Assembly (NCBI GenBank): GCA_038363005.1
Contig: JBBQBI010000003.1
Location: 124,001 to 188,000 of the forward strand
DNA: 64,000 bases
Source: JAKOWB01 sp038363005
GTDB lineage: Bacteria; Pseudomonadota; Alphaproteobacteria; Kiloniellales; JACOMY01
Direction: 5' to 3'
In this document: positions 38,823 through 47,928 of the stretch, one piece after another
How the letters are laid out: each line of letters starts with the position of its first letter
How positions within the stretch are numbered: position 1 is the first letter of the stretch
Made by a program: the position numbers and the translations under genes
Notes under the pieces: generated by a model
The model's database searches: none
Told to the model about the DNA's origin: nothing
Seen by the model: the letters and a program-made list of their open reading frames with translations, nothing else

Positions 38823-39283
38823 TTGCTGACCTCCTCTACCTGGTCGAGATAAGCGCCATAGCCCTCGCGCTCCATGTCGTCGCGGTGGACGAAGCGCAGG
38901 GACGCCGAGTTGATGCAGTAGCGCAGGCCGCCGCGGTCGCGCGGCCCGTCGGGGAACACATGACCCAGGTGGCTGTCGCCGCCGGCCGAGCGGACCTCGA
39001 CGCGGACCATGCCGTGGCTGGCGTCCTTCAGCTCGGCCACGTTGGCCGGCTCGATCGGCTTGGTGAAGCTGGGCCAGCCGCAGTGCGAATCGAACTTGTC
39101 GGCCGAGGCGAAGAGCGGCTCGCCCGAGACGATGTCGACGTAGATGCCGGGCTCCTTGTTGTGCAGGTATTCGCCGGTACCAGGGCGCTCGGTGCCGCTC
39201 TGCTGGGTGACGCGGTACTGCTCGGGCGTCAGCTTGGCCAGCGCCTCGGGGGTCTTGCGGAAGGGGGTCTTGCTGTCCTGCAT
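38819..39283 (-). CDS. msrB: Peptide-methionine (R)-S-oxide reductase MsrB
   Basis: 154 residues. Repairs methionine R-sulfoxide. Seen: TEPPGTGEY-type start (TERPGTGEYLHNKEPG), HCGWPSF, DASHGMVRVEV, DSHLGHVFPDGP and catalytic Cys in RYCINSASLRF. Odd: the two zinc-binding CxxC pairs of E. coli MsrB are missing, replaced by VDIVSGEP and RSAGGDS, so this is a zinc-free type; such forms are known. The ATG at 39283 has AGGAG upstream. First gene of the msrB-msrA pair. Confidence 0.95.
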   Translation of the reverse strand: MQDSKTPFRKTPEALAKLTPEQYRVTQQSGTERPGTGEYLHNKEPGIYVDIVSGEPLFASADKFDSHCGWPSFTKPIEPANVAELKDASHGMVRVEVRSAGGDSHLGHVFPDGPRDRGGLRYCINSASLRFVHRDDMEREGYGAYLDQVEEVSK

Positions 39284-39352
39284 CTTGGGGGTCTCCTGCG
39301 GGCGGACCCCTAATGTCGTGCGCCAGCTGCCGGGCTGCAAGCCGCGGCCGTT

Positions 39353-40177
39353 TCAAGCTGCCGTGACCACCCCGCTGGCAATGACGAATTCGGCCGGCAG
39401 GGCATAGCCGGTGCCCTGGCGAAAGGGCGCGATGGCCGCCAGGTAGTCCGCCCGCACGCGCTCGCGTGTCCCCGCGGGAAAGCGCGACCAGGCCAGGGCG
39501 GTCGGGCCGCCGACCAGCGCGGCGTCGCTGGCCGCCGCGGCGCTGTCGAAGGCCAGGGTGACCGCCAGGCGCCGGCTCTCGACCGCCACGAAGCCGGCGT
39601 CGCGGCAGGCCTGGGCCAGGACCTCGCCCTCGCCCAGGCGGAAGAACAATGGGCAGATCTCGCTCGCCACCTCGGCCTCGACCAGCGGGAAAACCGGGGC
39701 CCAGCCGCAGCGCTCGCGGCAGCCCCAGACGGCGACCGCCAGGCGGCCGCCCGGCCGCAGCACGCGGCGCAGCTCGGCCAGCGCCTGCTCCGGACTTGGC
39801 AGGTACATCAGGCCCAGGGCGCAGGTCGCCAGGTCGAAGCTGTTGTCGGGCAGCGCCAAGTCCTCGGCGTCCATGCGGCGGAAGGCGAAGTTGGCAAGTC
39901 CAACATCGCGGGCGCGCTCCGCCGCCGCCGCGACCATGGCGCCCGAGAGGTCGACCCCCAGCGCCTGGCCAGCCGCTCCCAGCGCCGGCGCCGCCTCGAA
40001 GGCCAGCAGGCCAGTGCCGCAGGCGACGTCGAGCAGCCGCTCGCCGGCCGCCGGCGCCGCGGCCCGCAGCAGCGCCGCCCGCGCCGGGGCGAGCGGCCGG
40101 TGCCACAGCGCCTCGTAGCAGGCGGCGGCGCGGTCCCAGCCGTAGCGCTGGACGCGGCGCTGCAGCTGGGCCTGCAT
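39353..40177 (-). CDS. Class I SAM-dependent methyltransferase (1)
   Basis: 274 residues, UbiE/Methyltransf_11-like. SAM site ERLLDVACGTGLLAFEA, acidic residue after beta-2 (ALGVDLSGAMVAAA), DAEDLALPDNSFDLATCALGLMY and RRVLRPGGRLAVAVWG. The start overlaps the stop of the next methyltransferase gene by one base (TGATG), so the two are translated together. The substrate is unknown. The unusual C-terminal part, about 80 residues, probably binds substrate. Confidence 0.88.
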   Translation of the reverse strand: MQAQLQRRVQRYGWDRAAACYEALWHRPLAPARAALLRAAAPAAGERLLDVACGTGLLAFEAAPALGAAGQALGVDLSGAMVAAAAERARDVGLANFAFRRMDAEDLALPDNSFDLATCALGLMYLPSPEQALAELRRVLRPGGRLAVAVWGCRERCGWAPVFPLVEAEVASEICPLFFRLGEGEVLAQACRDAGFVAVESRRLAVTLAFDSAAAASDAALVGGPTALAWSRFPAGTRERVRADYLAAIAPFRQGTGYALPAEFVIASGVVTAA

Positions 40178-40995
40178 CAGCGGCGGCGCACCACCACCTC
40201 AAGGTACTCGCCCGGCACCACCAGGCTGTTCGGCCCGGCGACGTTGAGGCGCCGCAGCAGCTCCAGCAGGTCGGATTGCAGTGCCTTGGCGCCCTCCAGC
40301 GGCAGGGCGGCGAAGGCCTTGTGCACCGGGCCGTACCAGGTGCGGAAGACCTCGACGAAGTGCGCCGGCGAGCGGTAGCGGAAGTTGAAGCTCCGCCGGG
40401 TGATCTCGATCGCCGTGGCCTGCTGGCCGAACAGCGCCCGCAGGTGCGCCTCGGTGCCCCAGAGCGCCGGCGACTGCACGCCAGCCGGCGGCGGAGCATG
40501 GCGGCCCAAGGTCTTGAAAAGCTGTCCAATAAAGCCTTCCGGCGTCCAGTTGGCCAGGCCGATGCGGCCGCCCGGGCGGCAGACCCGCGCCATCTCGGCG
40601 GCGGCCCTTTGGTGGTCCGGGGTGAACATCACGCCGAAGGTGGAGATCACGGCGTCGAAGGCGCCGTCGGGGAAGGGCAGGGCCTCGGCGTCAGCAGTCT
40701 GGAAAGCGACCGGCAGGCGCTCGGCCCGCGCCCGCTCGGCGCCGCGCTCCAGCAGCGCCGGGACATAGTCGCTGGAGGTGACGCGGCAGCCGCGCCGGGC
40801 GGCGGCCAAGGTGGCATTGCCGTTGCCGGCGGCGACGTCCAGCACCTGTTCGTCCCAGCCCAGGTCGCAGGCTTCGGCCAGCTGCTCGCCGACCAGCTGC
40901 AGGGTGGTGCCGATCACCGCATAGTCGCCGCTGGACCAGGCGGTCTGCTGGCGGGCCTTCACGGCGTTCAGGTCGATGGGGGTGGGCGCGTTCAT
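40177..40995 (-). CDS. Class I SAM-dependent methyltransferase (2)
   Basis: 272 residues. N-terminal KARQQTAWSSGDYAVIG, SAM site VLDVAAGNGNATLAAARRG, VTSSDYVPALLERG, DAEALPFPDGAFDAVISTFG and CRPGGRIGLANWTPEGFIG; this pattern recurs in many putative methyltransferases of unknown substrate. The ATG at 40995 has AAGGA upstream. First of a tandem pair with the gene at 39353. The two are only distantly alike, so not a recent duplication. Divergent from the OsmC gene. Confidence 0.88.
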   Translation of the reverse strand: MNAPTPIDLNAVKARQQTAWSSGDYAVIGTTLQLVGEQLAEACDLGWDEQVLDVAAGNGNATLAAARRGCRVTSSDYVPALLERGAERARAERLPVAFQTADAEALPFPDGAFDAVISTFGVMFTPDHQRAAAEMARVCRPGGRIGLANWTPEGFIGQLFKTLGRHAPPPAGVQSPALWGTEAHLRALFGQQATAIEITRRSFNFRYRSPAHFVEVFRTWYGPVHKAFAALPLEGAKALQSDLLELLRRLNVAGPNSLVVPGEYLEVVVRRR

Positions 40996-41242
40996 CGCGG
41001 TGGCTTCCTTGTCTTCGCTGGCCAATCCGCCGGTGGGTGGGACTCCGGCGGGCGCAGTCATGCGGCAAGCCGGTTGCACCTGTCCTGTCCGGCCGTCGAC
41101 ATCGCCTGCCCGCCCGTCCGAATCTGTAAAGTCGGTTAGCCGACCGTCCGGAAGTTGTAACTTGGCGTCCGGTGAAATGGTCTTCCCGTGGCGCGGGAAG
41201 GTTGAAAAAGGCACACTGCTGTAGGGCGGCAATCACGCGGAA

Positions 41243-41815
41243 ATGGAGCGACCAGTCTTGGCACCCTCGCAGCGAACCCAGGCCATCGCCGTGGCGCTTG
41301 AGCGCGCCCGTGATGTTTTCACGCGCCGGCCGGCGGCCGGGCTGCACGACGATGCCGCGGCCACGGTGACCTGGCAGGGCGGCCTGCGCCTAGCGGCCAG
41401 CCATGCCAGCGGCCTGGCGATCCAGACCGACATGCCGACGGAATTGGGCGGCAGCGGCGACCGCGTCTCACCTGGCTGGGTGTTCCGCGCTGGCCTGGCC
41501 GCCTGTGCCGCCACGGTGATCGCCATGACCGCCGCGGCCGAGGGCATCGAGCTGACGCAGCTTGAGGTCACCGCCGGCAGCCGCTCCGACGCCCGTGGCG
41601 TGCTGGGCATGACCGGCGCGGACGGCCAGCCGGTCTCGCCGGCCTCGCAGGACCTGCGGCTCGCGGTGCGCATCGCCGCCGCCAGCGTGCCTGAACCGTG
41701 CCTGCGCGAGCTGGTGGAGCGCTGCCAGGCGCTGGCGCCGATCGGCGCCGCGCTGCGTGCCGGCCGCGACATCGCGCTCGATGTCGACATCGCGGCGGCG
41801 CAGGACGCCGCCTGA
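41243..41815 (+). CDS. OsmC family protein
   Basis: 190 residues, OsmC/Ohr fold. Family members reduce organic hydroperoxides with a cysteine pair. Seen: WQGGLRLAASHASGLAIQTD, TELGGSGDRVSPGWVFRAGLAACAATVIAM with one Cys of the active site, and a second Cys in PEPCLRELVERCQ. The arrangement is that of OsmC-like proteins more than Ohr. Followed after 14 bp by an AraC-type regulator on the same strand, likely one transcript. Confidence 0.85.
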   Translation: MERPVLAPSQRTQAIAVALERARDVFTRRPAAGLHDDAAATVTWQGGLRLAASHASGLAIQTDMPTELGGSGDRVSPGWVFRAGLAACAATVIAMTAAAEGIELTQLEVTAGSRSDARGVLGMTGADGQPVSPASQDLRLAVRIAAASVPEPCLRELVERCQALAPIGAALRAGRDIALDVDIAAAQDAA

Positions 41816-41829
41816 AGGACGCCGCCCGC

Positions 41830-42852
41830 ATGGCCCAGTTGGACACGCCGGACCTGGATGCCCTGTCGCAGATGCTGCGCGTGGTGCAGCTCTCCGGCGC
41901 CATCTTCATCAATGCCCGCTTCACCGCGCCCTGGTGCTACCAGTCGCCCAGCGCCGCGACCTGCGCGCCCTATCTGGACCCCAATGCCGAGCGCGTGGCG
42001 ATCTTCCACCTGATCACCGAGGGTGAGTGCGTGGTGGAGATGGGCAACCAGCCGCCGCGCACGCTGAGGGCCGGCGAGGTGGTGCTCTTTCCGCAGGGCG
42101 ACGCGCACCGCATGGGCTCGGAGTCCGGACTGGTGCCGACCAGGGCTGGCAACCTGGCCGAGGTGCTGACGCGCCGGCCGGGCCGGCTGCTGTTCGGCGG
42201 CGGCGGCGCGCGCACCCGGATGGTCTGCGGCTACATGGCCTGCGACGCGCGACTGGCGCGGCTGCTGCTCGATGGCCTGCCGCAGGTCGTGCAGGTCGAC
42301 GTGCGCGGCTCCAACGCCGGTGCCTGGCTGGAGTCCTCGGTGCGCTACGCGCTGGCCGAGGCGCGCTCGCCACGGCCCGGCGGCGAGGGCGTGCTGGCCA
42401 AGTTGGCCGAGCTGCTGTTCATCGAGGTGCTGCGACTCCACATGCTGCAGGCGCGGAGCGACGACAGCCTGGCGGCCGGCCGCAACGGCTGGCTGGCGGG
42501 GGTCGGCGACCGCATCGTCGGCGCCGCGCTGCGGCTGATTCACCAGCAGCCGGCGCGCGCCTGGACCGTCGAGGAGCTGGCCGCCAACGCCGGCACCTCG
42601 CGCTCGGTGCTGGCGGAGCGCTTTCAGCAGCTGGTCGGCAGCTCGCCGATCCAGTACCTCACCGACTGGCGCATGCTGCTGGCGGCCAACCTGTTGCGCC
42701 GCTCCAGCGCGCCGCTGTCGCAGATCGCCGAGGATGTCGGCTACCAGACCGACACGGCCTTCAGTCGCGCCTTCCGCCGCGCCTATGGTGCGCCGCCGGC
42801 GGCCTGGCGCCGCAGCCAGTCGGTGGCGGGGGCAAGCGGCGCGCCCACTTAG
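41830..42852 (+). CDS. AraC family transcriptional regulator with cupin domain
   Basis: 340 residues. N-terminal cupin-6 sensor domain (LRVVQLSGAIFINARFTAPWCY ... TEGECVVEMGNQPPRTLRAGEVVLF). C-terminal AraC DNA-binding domain with two helix-turn-helix units (TVEELAANAGTSRSVLAERF; ISQIAEDVGYQTDTAFSRAF) and the PPAAWR ending. The ATG at 41830 was chosen from the family start. It lies 14 bp after the OsmC gene. A role in controlling that gene or a local redox function is only suggested by position. Confidence 0.9.
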   Translation: MAQLDTPDLDALSQMLRVVQLSGAIFINARFTAPWCYQSPSAATCAPYLDPNAERVAIFHLITEGECVVEMGNQPPRTLRAGEVVLFPQGDAHRMGSESGLVPTRAGNLAEVLTRRPGRLLFGGGGARTRMVCGYMACDARLARLLLDGLPQVVQVDVRGSNAGAWLESSVRYALAEARSPRPGGEGVLAKLAELLFIEVLRLHMLQARSDDSLAAGRNGWLAGVGDRIVGAALRLIHQQPARAWTVEELAANAGTSRSVLAERFQQLVGSSPIQYLTDWRMLLAANLLRRSSAPLSQIAEDVGYQTDTAFSRAFRRAYGAPPAAWRRSQSVAGASGAPT

Positions 42853-43036
42853 CGCTTGCGGCCGCAACGGCGGCTCCGTTAAGAAGCCGTCCTTGAGCGC
42901 CCTGGACCGCCGGGGAGCGCGGCCGGGCGCCTGTCCCCCGGATCACACACAGCAAGCTTGATCGTCGCAGGCTCGGCGCGCGCGCAGCGCCCGGGTCGAC
43001 GCGTTCCTTGCCTTGGCCCCCGGGGGGCGACCGCCG

Positions 43037-44521
43037 ATGTTTTCTATCACCGCGCTGCGTCGCGTCTGGTTTGCCAATCCGCGCGGCGACATCCTGGCCG
43101 GCATCGTCGTCGCGCTGGCGTTGATCCCGGAGGCCATCGGCTTCTCGATCATCGCCGGGGTCGACCCCAAGGTCGGCCTCTATGCCTCCTTCTCCATCGC
43201 GGTGATCGCCGCGATGGTCGGCGGCCGGCCGGGCATGATCTCGGCCGCCACCGCGGCGGTCGCCGTGCTGGTGGTGCCGCTGGTGCGCGACCATGGTGTC
43301 GAGTACCTCTTCGCCGCCACTGTGCTGATGGGGGTGATCCAGATCCTGGCCGGCTTCCTGCGGCTCGATCTGCTGATGCAGTACGTCTCACGCTCGGTGG
43401 TGACCGGCTTCGTCAACGCGTTGGCGATTCTGATCTTCGTCGCCCAACTGCCGCAGCTGATCGACGTCACCTGGGTCACCTATGCCATGGTCGCCGGCGG
43501 CCTGGCGATCATCTACCTGCTGCCGCGGCTGACCCGGGCGGTGCCCTCGCCGCTGGTCGCCATCGTGGTGCTGACGCTGGCCGCGATCTACGGCGGGCTC
43601 AAAGTCAACACGGTCGGCGACATGGGGCAGCTGCCTTCTGACCTGCCTTTTTTCCGCCTGCCGGACCTGCCGCTTACTTTCGAGACGCTGCGCATCATCC
43701 TGCCCTTCTCGCTCACCATGGCGGTGGTCGGCCTGCTGGAATCCATGATGACGGCGCAGATCGTCGACGACTTGACCGACACGCCCAGCGACAAGCGCCG
43801 CGAGTGCAAGGGCCAGGGCATCGCCAACCTGGTCACCGGCTTCCTCGGTGGCATGGGTGGCTGCGCGATGATCGGCCAATCGGTGATCAACGTGAAGTCG
43901 GGCGGCAGCGGCCGCCTTTCCACGCTGGTGGCCGGCAGCATGCTGCTGTTCCTGATCGTCGCGCTGGGCCCGCTGGTCAGCCGCATTCCCATGCCCTCGC
44001 TGGTCGCGGTGATGATCATGGTGTCGATCGGCACCTTCAGCTGGAAGTCGATCCGCAACCTGCGCACCCACCCCTGGCAATCCTCGGTCGTCATGCTGGT
44101 GACCGTGGTGGTGGTGGTGTGGACGCACGACCTGGCGCAGGGTGTGCTGGCCGGGGTGGTGCTGAGCGGCCTGTTCTTCGCCGGCAAGGTGCGCGGCCTC
44201 TTCACTGTCACCTCCGAGCTATCGGCCGATGGCACCAGCCGCACCTATCGCATCGCCGGCCAGGTCTTCTTCGCCTCGACCGAGCGCTTCGTCGCCGCCG
44301 TCGACTTCAAGGAGGTGCTGGATCAGGTCGTCCTCGATGTCTCGGCGGCGCACTTCTGGGACATCTCAGCCGTCGGCATCCTGGACAAGGCGATCCTGAA
44401 GTTTCGGCGCGAAGGCGCCAGGGTAGAGGTCGTCGGTCTGAACCAGACCAGCGCGACGATGGTTGGCCGCTTTGCCACCCACGACAAGCCGGCGGCGGAC
44501 GCACCGCCCGCCGGTCACTGA
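43037..44521 (+). CDS. SulP family inorganic anion transporter
   Basis: 494-residue inner-membrane transporter with 10-12 hydrophobic segments. SulP signatures: GDILAGIVVALALIPEAIGFSIIAGVDPKVGLYASF near the start, the GRPGMISAATAAVAVLV helix, NLVTGFLGGMGGCAMIGQS, and a C-terminal STAS domain (VFFASTERFVAAVDF ... DISAVGILDKAI). The family moves sulfate, bicarbonate, chloride or dicarboxylates; the ion is not decided. A UspA-type gene follows after 16 bp, a familiar pairing, so likely an operon. Confidence 0.92.
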   Translation: MFSITALRRVWFANPRGDILAGIVVALALIPEAIGFSIIAGVDPKVGLYASFSIAVIAAMVGGRPGMISAATAAVAVLVVPLVRDHGVEYLFAATVLMGVIQILAGFLRLDLLMQYVSRSVVTGFVNALAILIFVAQLPQLIDVTWVTYAMVAGGLAIIYLLPRLTRAVPSPLVAIVVLTLAAIYGGLKVNTVGDMGQLPSDLPFFRLPDLPLTFETLRIILPFSLTMAVVGLLESMMTAQIVDDLTDTPSDKRRECKGQGIANLVTGFLGGMGGCAMIGQSVINVKSGGSGRLSTLVAGSMLLFLIVALGPLVSRIPMPSLVAVMIMVSIGTFSWKSIRNLRTHPWQSSVVMLVTVVVVVWTHDLAQGVLAGVVLSGLFFAGKVRGLFTVTSELSADGTSRTYRIAGQVFFASTERFVAAVDFKEVLDQVVLDVSAAHFWDISAVGILDKAILKFRREGARVEVVGLNQTSATMVGRFATHDKPAADAPPAGH

Positions 44522-44537
44522 AGGGGGAGAACGGGCC

Positions 44538-45392
44538 ATGACACAGATTCTCGCCTGCATCGACGCTTCCGCCTATGCCACCAGCGTCTGCCAGCTGACG
44601 GCCTGGGCGGCGCACCGCCTGTCCGCCAAGGTCGAGCTGCTGCACGTCGTGCAGCGCAAGGACGCGGTGGCGGCGCGCCACGACCTCAGCGGTGCCATCG
44701 GGCTGGGGGTCAAGAGCGGGCTGCTGGAAGAGCTGACGCGCATCGACGAGGCCGCCGGCCGGCTGGCCATCGAGCGCGGGCGCGTGCTGCTGGACGAAGC
44801 CGCGCGGCTGCTGCGCGATGCCGGCCTGTCGGCGGTCCACAAGCTGCACCGCCACGGCGGCATCGTCGAGACGATCATCGAGCGCGAGGCCGCGGCCGAC
44901 CTGGTGGTGATCGGCAAGCGCGGTGCCTCGCGGGAGTTCGCCAGCGACCACCTGGGCTCAAAGGTCGAGCGAGTGGTGCGCGCCAGCGTCAAGCCGGTGC
45001 TGATCGCGTCGCGCCAGGTGGCCGAGCCAAAGCATGTCGTCGTGGCCTACGACGGCAGCGCCGCCGCGACCAAGGCGCTGGACTATGTCATCGCCTCGCC
45101 GCTGTTCGCCGACCTGCCGCTGCAGGTTGTCGTCGCCGGCGCGGACGATGCCGCGCACCGCGCCAAGCTGGCGGCCGCCACCGCCCGCCTGGCTGGCCGT
45201 CAGCCGACGGCCGTCACCGTCATCCTGCCGGGACCGGCGGACAAGGCGATCGGCGAGGTGATGGCCGGTCAGCCCGAGGGCATCCTGGTCATGGGCGCCT
45301 ATGGCCATTCGCCATTGCGCGCGCTGATCGTCGGCAGCACCACCACGACGATGATCCGCACCGTGCGCCTGCCGGTGCTGCTGCTGCGCTAG
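44538..45392 (+). CDS. Tandem-domain universal stress protein (UspA family)
   Basis: 284 residues with two UspA domains. The first (1-150) opens ILACIDASAYATSVC and carries VVIGKRGASREFASDHLGSKVERVV. The second (165-284) opens KHVVVAYDGSAAATKALDYV and ends GILVMGAYGHSPLRALIVGSTTTTMI, where G-x2-G-x9-G(S/T) marks nucleotide binding. Second gene of the SulP operon. A stress-linked or regulatory effect on the transporter is inferred from this association. Confidence 0.92.
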   Translation: MTQILACIDASAYATSVCQLTAWAAHRLSAKVELLHVVQRKDAVAARHDLSGAIGLGVKSGLLEELTRIDEAAGRLAIERGRVLLDEAARLLRDAGLSAVHKLHRHGGIVETIIEREAAADLVVIGKRGASREFASDHLGSKVERVVRASVKPVLIASRQVAEPKHVVVAYDGSAAATKALDYVIASPLFADLPLQVVVAGADDAAHRAKLAAATARLAGRQPTAVTVILPGPADKAIGEVMAGQPEGILVMGAYGHSPLRALIVGSTTTTMIRTVRLPVLLLR

Positions 45393-45468
45393 GTAGCGGA
45401 GACCTGATGCATCGCGACCGGGTGCGTGGCAGGCTAGGGGCCCTCCCGCGAAAGCTCCCAGACCCCGC

Positions 45469-47124
45469 ATGAGTGAAGCCGACAGCCGCCGCCATCAGCT
45501 CTTCCCGGTGCTTGACCCGGCGCAGCTCGCCACCACGCGGCGCTTCGCCAGCGGCCCGGAGCGCCACTTCGCGCCGGGCGAAAGCTTGTTCGATGTCGGC
45601 CAACGCCAGGTACCGGCCTGGCTGGTGCTGGCCGGCTCCATTGTGGTGACGCGGCGCGACGGCCTGGGGCACGAAAAGCCGGTCACCGAGGCGGGGCCTG
45701 GGCAGTTCACCGGCGAGGTCAGCCAGCTCGCCGGCCGCAGTTCGCTGGCCGCCGGCCGGGCCGGCGCGGCGGGCTGCACCGCCTGTCCGCTGGACGCCGC
45801 CCACCTGCGGGCGCTGCTGATCGGTTCCGCCGAGGTGGGCGAGATGATGATGCGGGCGCTGATCCTGCGCCGCGTCGGACTGATCGAGGGCGGCGCCGCC
45901 GGCTCGGTGCTGATCGGCACGCCGGGTCACCCCGAGCTGGTGCGCCTGGAGGGCTTCCTGGCGCGCAACGGCTATCCCTATTCCACGCTGGATGCCATGA
46001 CCGACGCCGAGGGGCACGCCTTGGTCGAGCGGCTGGGCATCCATGCGGATGAGCTGCCGCTGATGGTCTGCCCGAATGGCGAGGTCCTGCGGCGGCCGAG
46101 CGACGCCCAGGCTGGTATCTGCCTGGGCCTGACGCCGGAGCTCGATCCCGCGCGGCTCTTCGACATCATCGTGGTGGGCGCCGGTCCGGCCGGGCTGGCG
46201 GCCGCGGTCTATGCCGCCTCGGAAGGGCTCGACGTCCTGGTGCTCGACCAGCGGGCGATCGGCGGGCAGGCCGGCGCCTCGGCGCGGATCGAGAACTACC
46301 TAGGTTTTCCCACCGGCATCTCCGGCCAGGCGCTGGCGGGGCGAGCCTACAACCAGGCACAGAAGTTCGGCGCCGAACTGGCAATCCCGCTGCAGGCGAC
46401 GCGGCTGGAATGCGGCGGCCGGGGCGAGCGTCTGCGACTGCACCTGTCGAACGGCGCCTGCGTACTGGGCCGCAGCGTGGTGGTTGCCTCAGGCGCGCGC
46501 TATCGGCGGCCGGAGATTCCCGGGCTTGCCACCTTCGAGGGGGCCGGCGTGTCCTATTGGGCATCGCCGGTCGAAGCGCGGCTGTGCGAAGGCGAGGAGG
46601 TGGCGCTGGTCGGCGCCGGCAATTCCGCCGGCCAGGCCGTGGCTTTCCTGTCACCGCGGGTCAAGCGCCTGCACCTCGTGGTGCGCGGTCCTGGGCTCGA
46701 AGCCGCGATGTCGCGCTACCTGATCGAACGCATCGCCGCGTTGCCCAACGTCGTGCTGCACCGTGGCACCGAGGTCGCGGCGCTGGAGGGCGACCGGGCC
46801 CAGGGCTTGCGCGGCGCGGTCTTCCGCGACCGCGCCAGCGGCGCCAGCCAACGCCAGGCGCTGCGCCATCTGTTCCTGTTCGTCGGCGCCGACCCCAACG
46901 CCGACTGGCTGGACGGCGCCGTCAGCGTCGACCGCCACGGCTTCGTCGTCACCGGTGCCGCGCGGTCCGAGGGGCAAGGGGTGCTGGCGCTGGAGACCGA
47001 CTGGCCCGGCGTCTTCGCCATTGGCGACGTGCGCGCCGGCTCGACCAAGCGGGTTGCCGCGGCGGTGGGCGAGGGCGCCGCGGTGGTAGCGCAGATCCAC
47101 GCTTATCTGGCAGCGCGTGCCTGA
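45469..47124 (+). CDS. Cyclic nucleotide-binding domain / thioredoxin reductase-like fusion
   Basis: 551 residues. Residues 15-135: cNMP-binding (Crp-like) domain (FASGPERHFAPGESLFDVG, TGEVSQLAGRSSLA). Residues 150-230 are a glutaredoxin-like linker (LEGFLARNGYPYSTLDAM). Residues 235-551 have the NTR/TrxR fold: FAD site FDIIVVGAGPAGLAAAVYAA, NAD(P)H site VALVGAGNSAGQAVAFL, FAIGDVRAGSTKRVA. The redox CxxC expected between them is absent (SYWASPVEARLC instead), so it is not an ordinary thioredoxin reductase. Related fusions are common in alphaproteobacteria. Function unknown. Confidence 0.88.
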   Translation: MSEADSRRHQLFPVLDPAQLATTRRFASGPERHFAPGESLFDVGQRQVPAWLVLAGSIVVTRRDGLGHEKPVTEAGPGQFTGEVSQLAGRSSLAAGRAGAAGCTACPLDAAHLRALLIGSAEVGEMMMRALILRRVGLIEGGAAGSVLIGTPGHPELVRLEGFLARNGYPYSTLDAMTDAEGHALVERLGIHADELPLMVCPNGEVLRRPSDAQAGICLGLTPELDPARLFDIIVVGAGPAGLAAAVYAASEGLDVLVLDQRAIGGQAGASARIENYLGFPTGISGQALAGRAYNQAQKFGAELAIPLQATRLECGGRGERLRLHLSNGACVLGRSVVVASGARYRRPEIPGLATFEGAGVSYWASPVEARLCEGEEVALVGAGNSAGQAVAFLSPRVKRLHLVVRGPGLEAAMSRYLIERIAALPNVVLHRGTEVAALEGDRAQGLRGAVFRDRASGASQRQALRHLFLFVGADPNADWLDGAVSVDRHGFVVTGAARSEGQGVLALETDWPGVFAIGDVRAGSTKRVAAAVGEGAAVVAQIHAYLAARA

Positions 47125-47211
47125 CGGCGTTTCGGTCATGCGCCGCCAATAGCGCCCGCGCCGGCGGCGGCGGAAGCCGGTGCCCACCTTGTCGACCCGC
47201 TTGGGCCCTTG

Positions 47212-47910
47212 CTAGTAGGTCAGCTTGGGATACCAGTCGGTGCCACGGCCACCTGGTGTCAGGTCGAGGATGTTCCACAGCGGCGTCGGGTCGGGCGCGC
47301 CGCGCGGATCTTCACCGGGATCCTGCGTGCCGCCGAACTCTGAGCCCCAGAAGTGGCGCAGCTCGCCGTCCCGCCGGGTCCAGACGTCGAATGCCGGCCA
47401 CTCGTCGCCGTTGGGCGCCAGGCCACGATAGTCGCGCGGAAAGTCATCGCCCTGCGTGGCATAGAACGGCAGATAGCGCCAGCCGCGCTCCTGTTTGAAA
47501 GCGACCTGTCGCTCGATAGGCGAGCGCCCGATAACGGCCACGGCTACGCGTTGCAGCAGGTCGCGCGAAGGAATGTCGAGCGCGCCGAGGAAGGCGGTGC
47601 ACATGGGGCAGGGCCGCTCACGCTCCGGACCGAACATCCAGAAATAGGTCACCAGCGTGTCGAATTTGCCAAAGAGATCGCCGAACGACTGCTCGCGCCC
47701 GTCCTCGCCGACGAAGCGGTAGTCCTTGGTCACCGCGCCACCGGGTGGCAGGGCGCGACGCTGGGCGGCGACACGCTCGATATGGCGCCGCAGTTCGATC
47801 TCCTCGGCCAGCAGCTGGACGCGTGCCTGGCGATAGGCGGCGCTGTCGTTCGGATAGGGCTTGCTGACCCGCACGGCGAGGGCCGCGGCGGGCTCCAGGG
47901 TCGGTGGCAT
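47212..47910 (-). CDS. DUF899 family thioredoxin-like protein
   Basis: 232 residues. Seen: EEIELRRHIERVAAQRRALPPGG, YRFVGEDG, DLFGKFDTLVTYFWMFGPERERPCPMCTAFLGALD with a CPMC pair in the place of a thioredoxin CxxC, and FAVIG-type (VAVAVIGRSPIERQVAF). This is the DUF899 family, whose role is unproven but fold is thioredoxin-like. The ATG at 47910 was preferred to ATG 47925 because GGGAGAG lies just upstream. Same direction as the VOC gene 18 bp before it, so probably cotranscribed. Confidence 0.85.
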   Translation of the reverse strand: MPPTLEPAAALAVRVSKPYPNDSAAYRQARVQLLAEEIELRRHIERVAAQRRALPPGGAVTKDYRFVGEDGREQSFGDLFGKFDTLVTYFWMFGPERERPCPMCTAFLGALDIPSRDLLQRVAVAVIGRSPIERQVAFKQERGWRYLPFYATQGDDFPRDYRGLAPNGDEWPAFDVWTRRDGELRHFWGSEFGGTQDPGEDPRGAPDPTPLWNILDLTPGGRGTDWYPKLTY

Positions 47911-47928
47911 GATTTTCTCTCCCATCCG

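Noticed and set aside
38265..40529. Single 754-codon minus-strand frame that would fuse a methyltransferase region to MsrA
   Set aside because: Only the last 185 codons (from GTG 38822) make sense; upstream this frame is a shadow of msrB and the methyltransferase, which use other frames.
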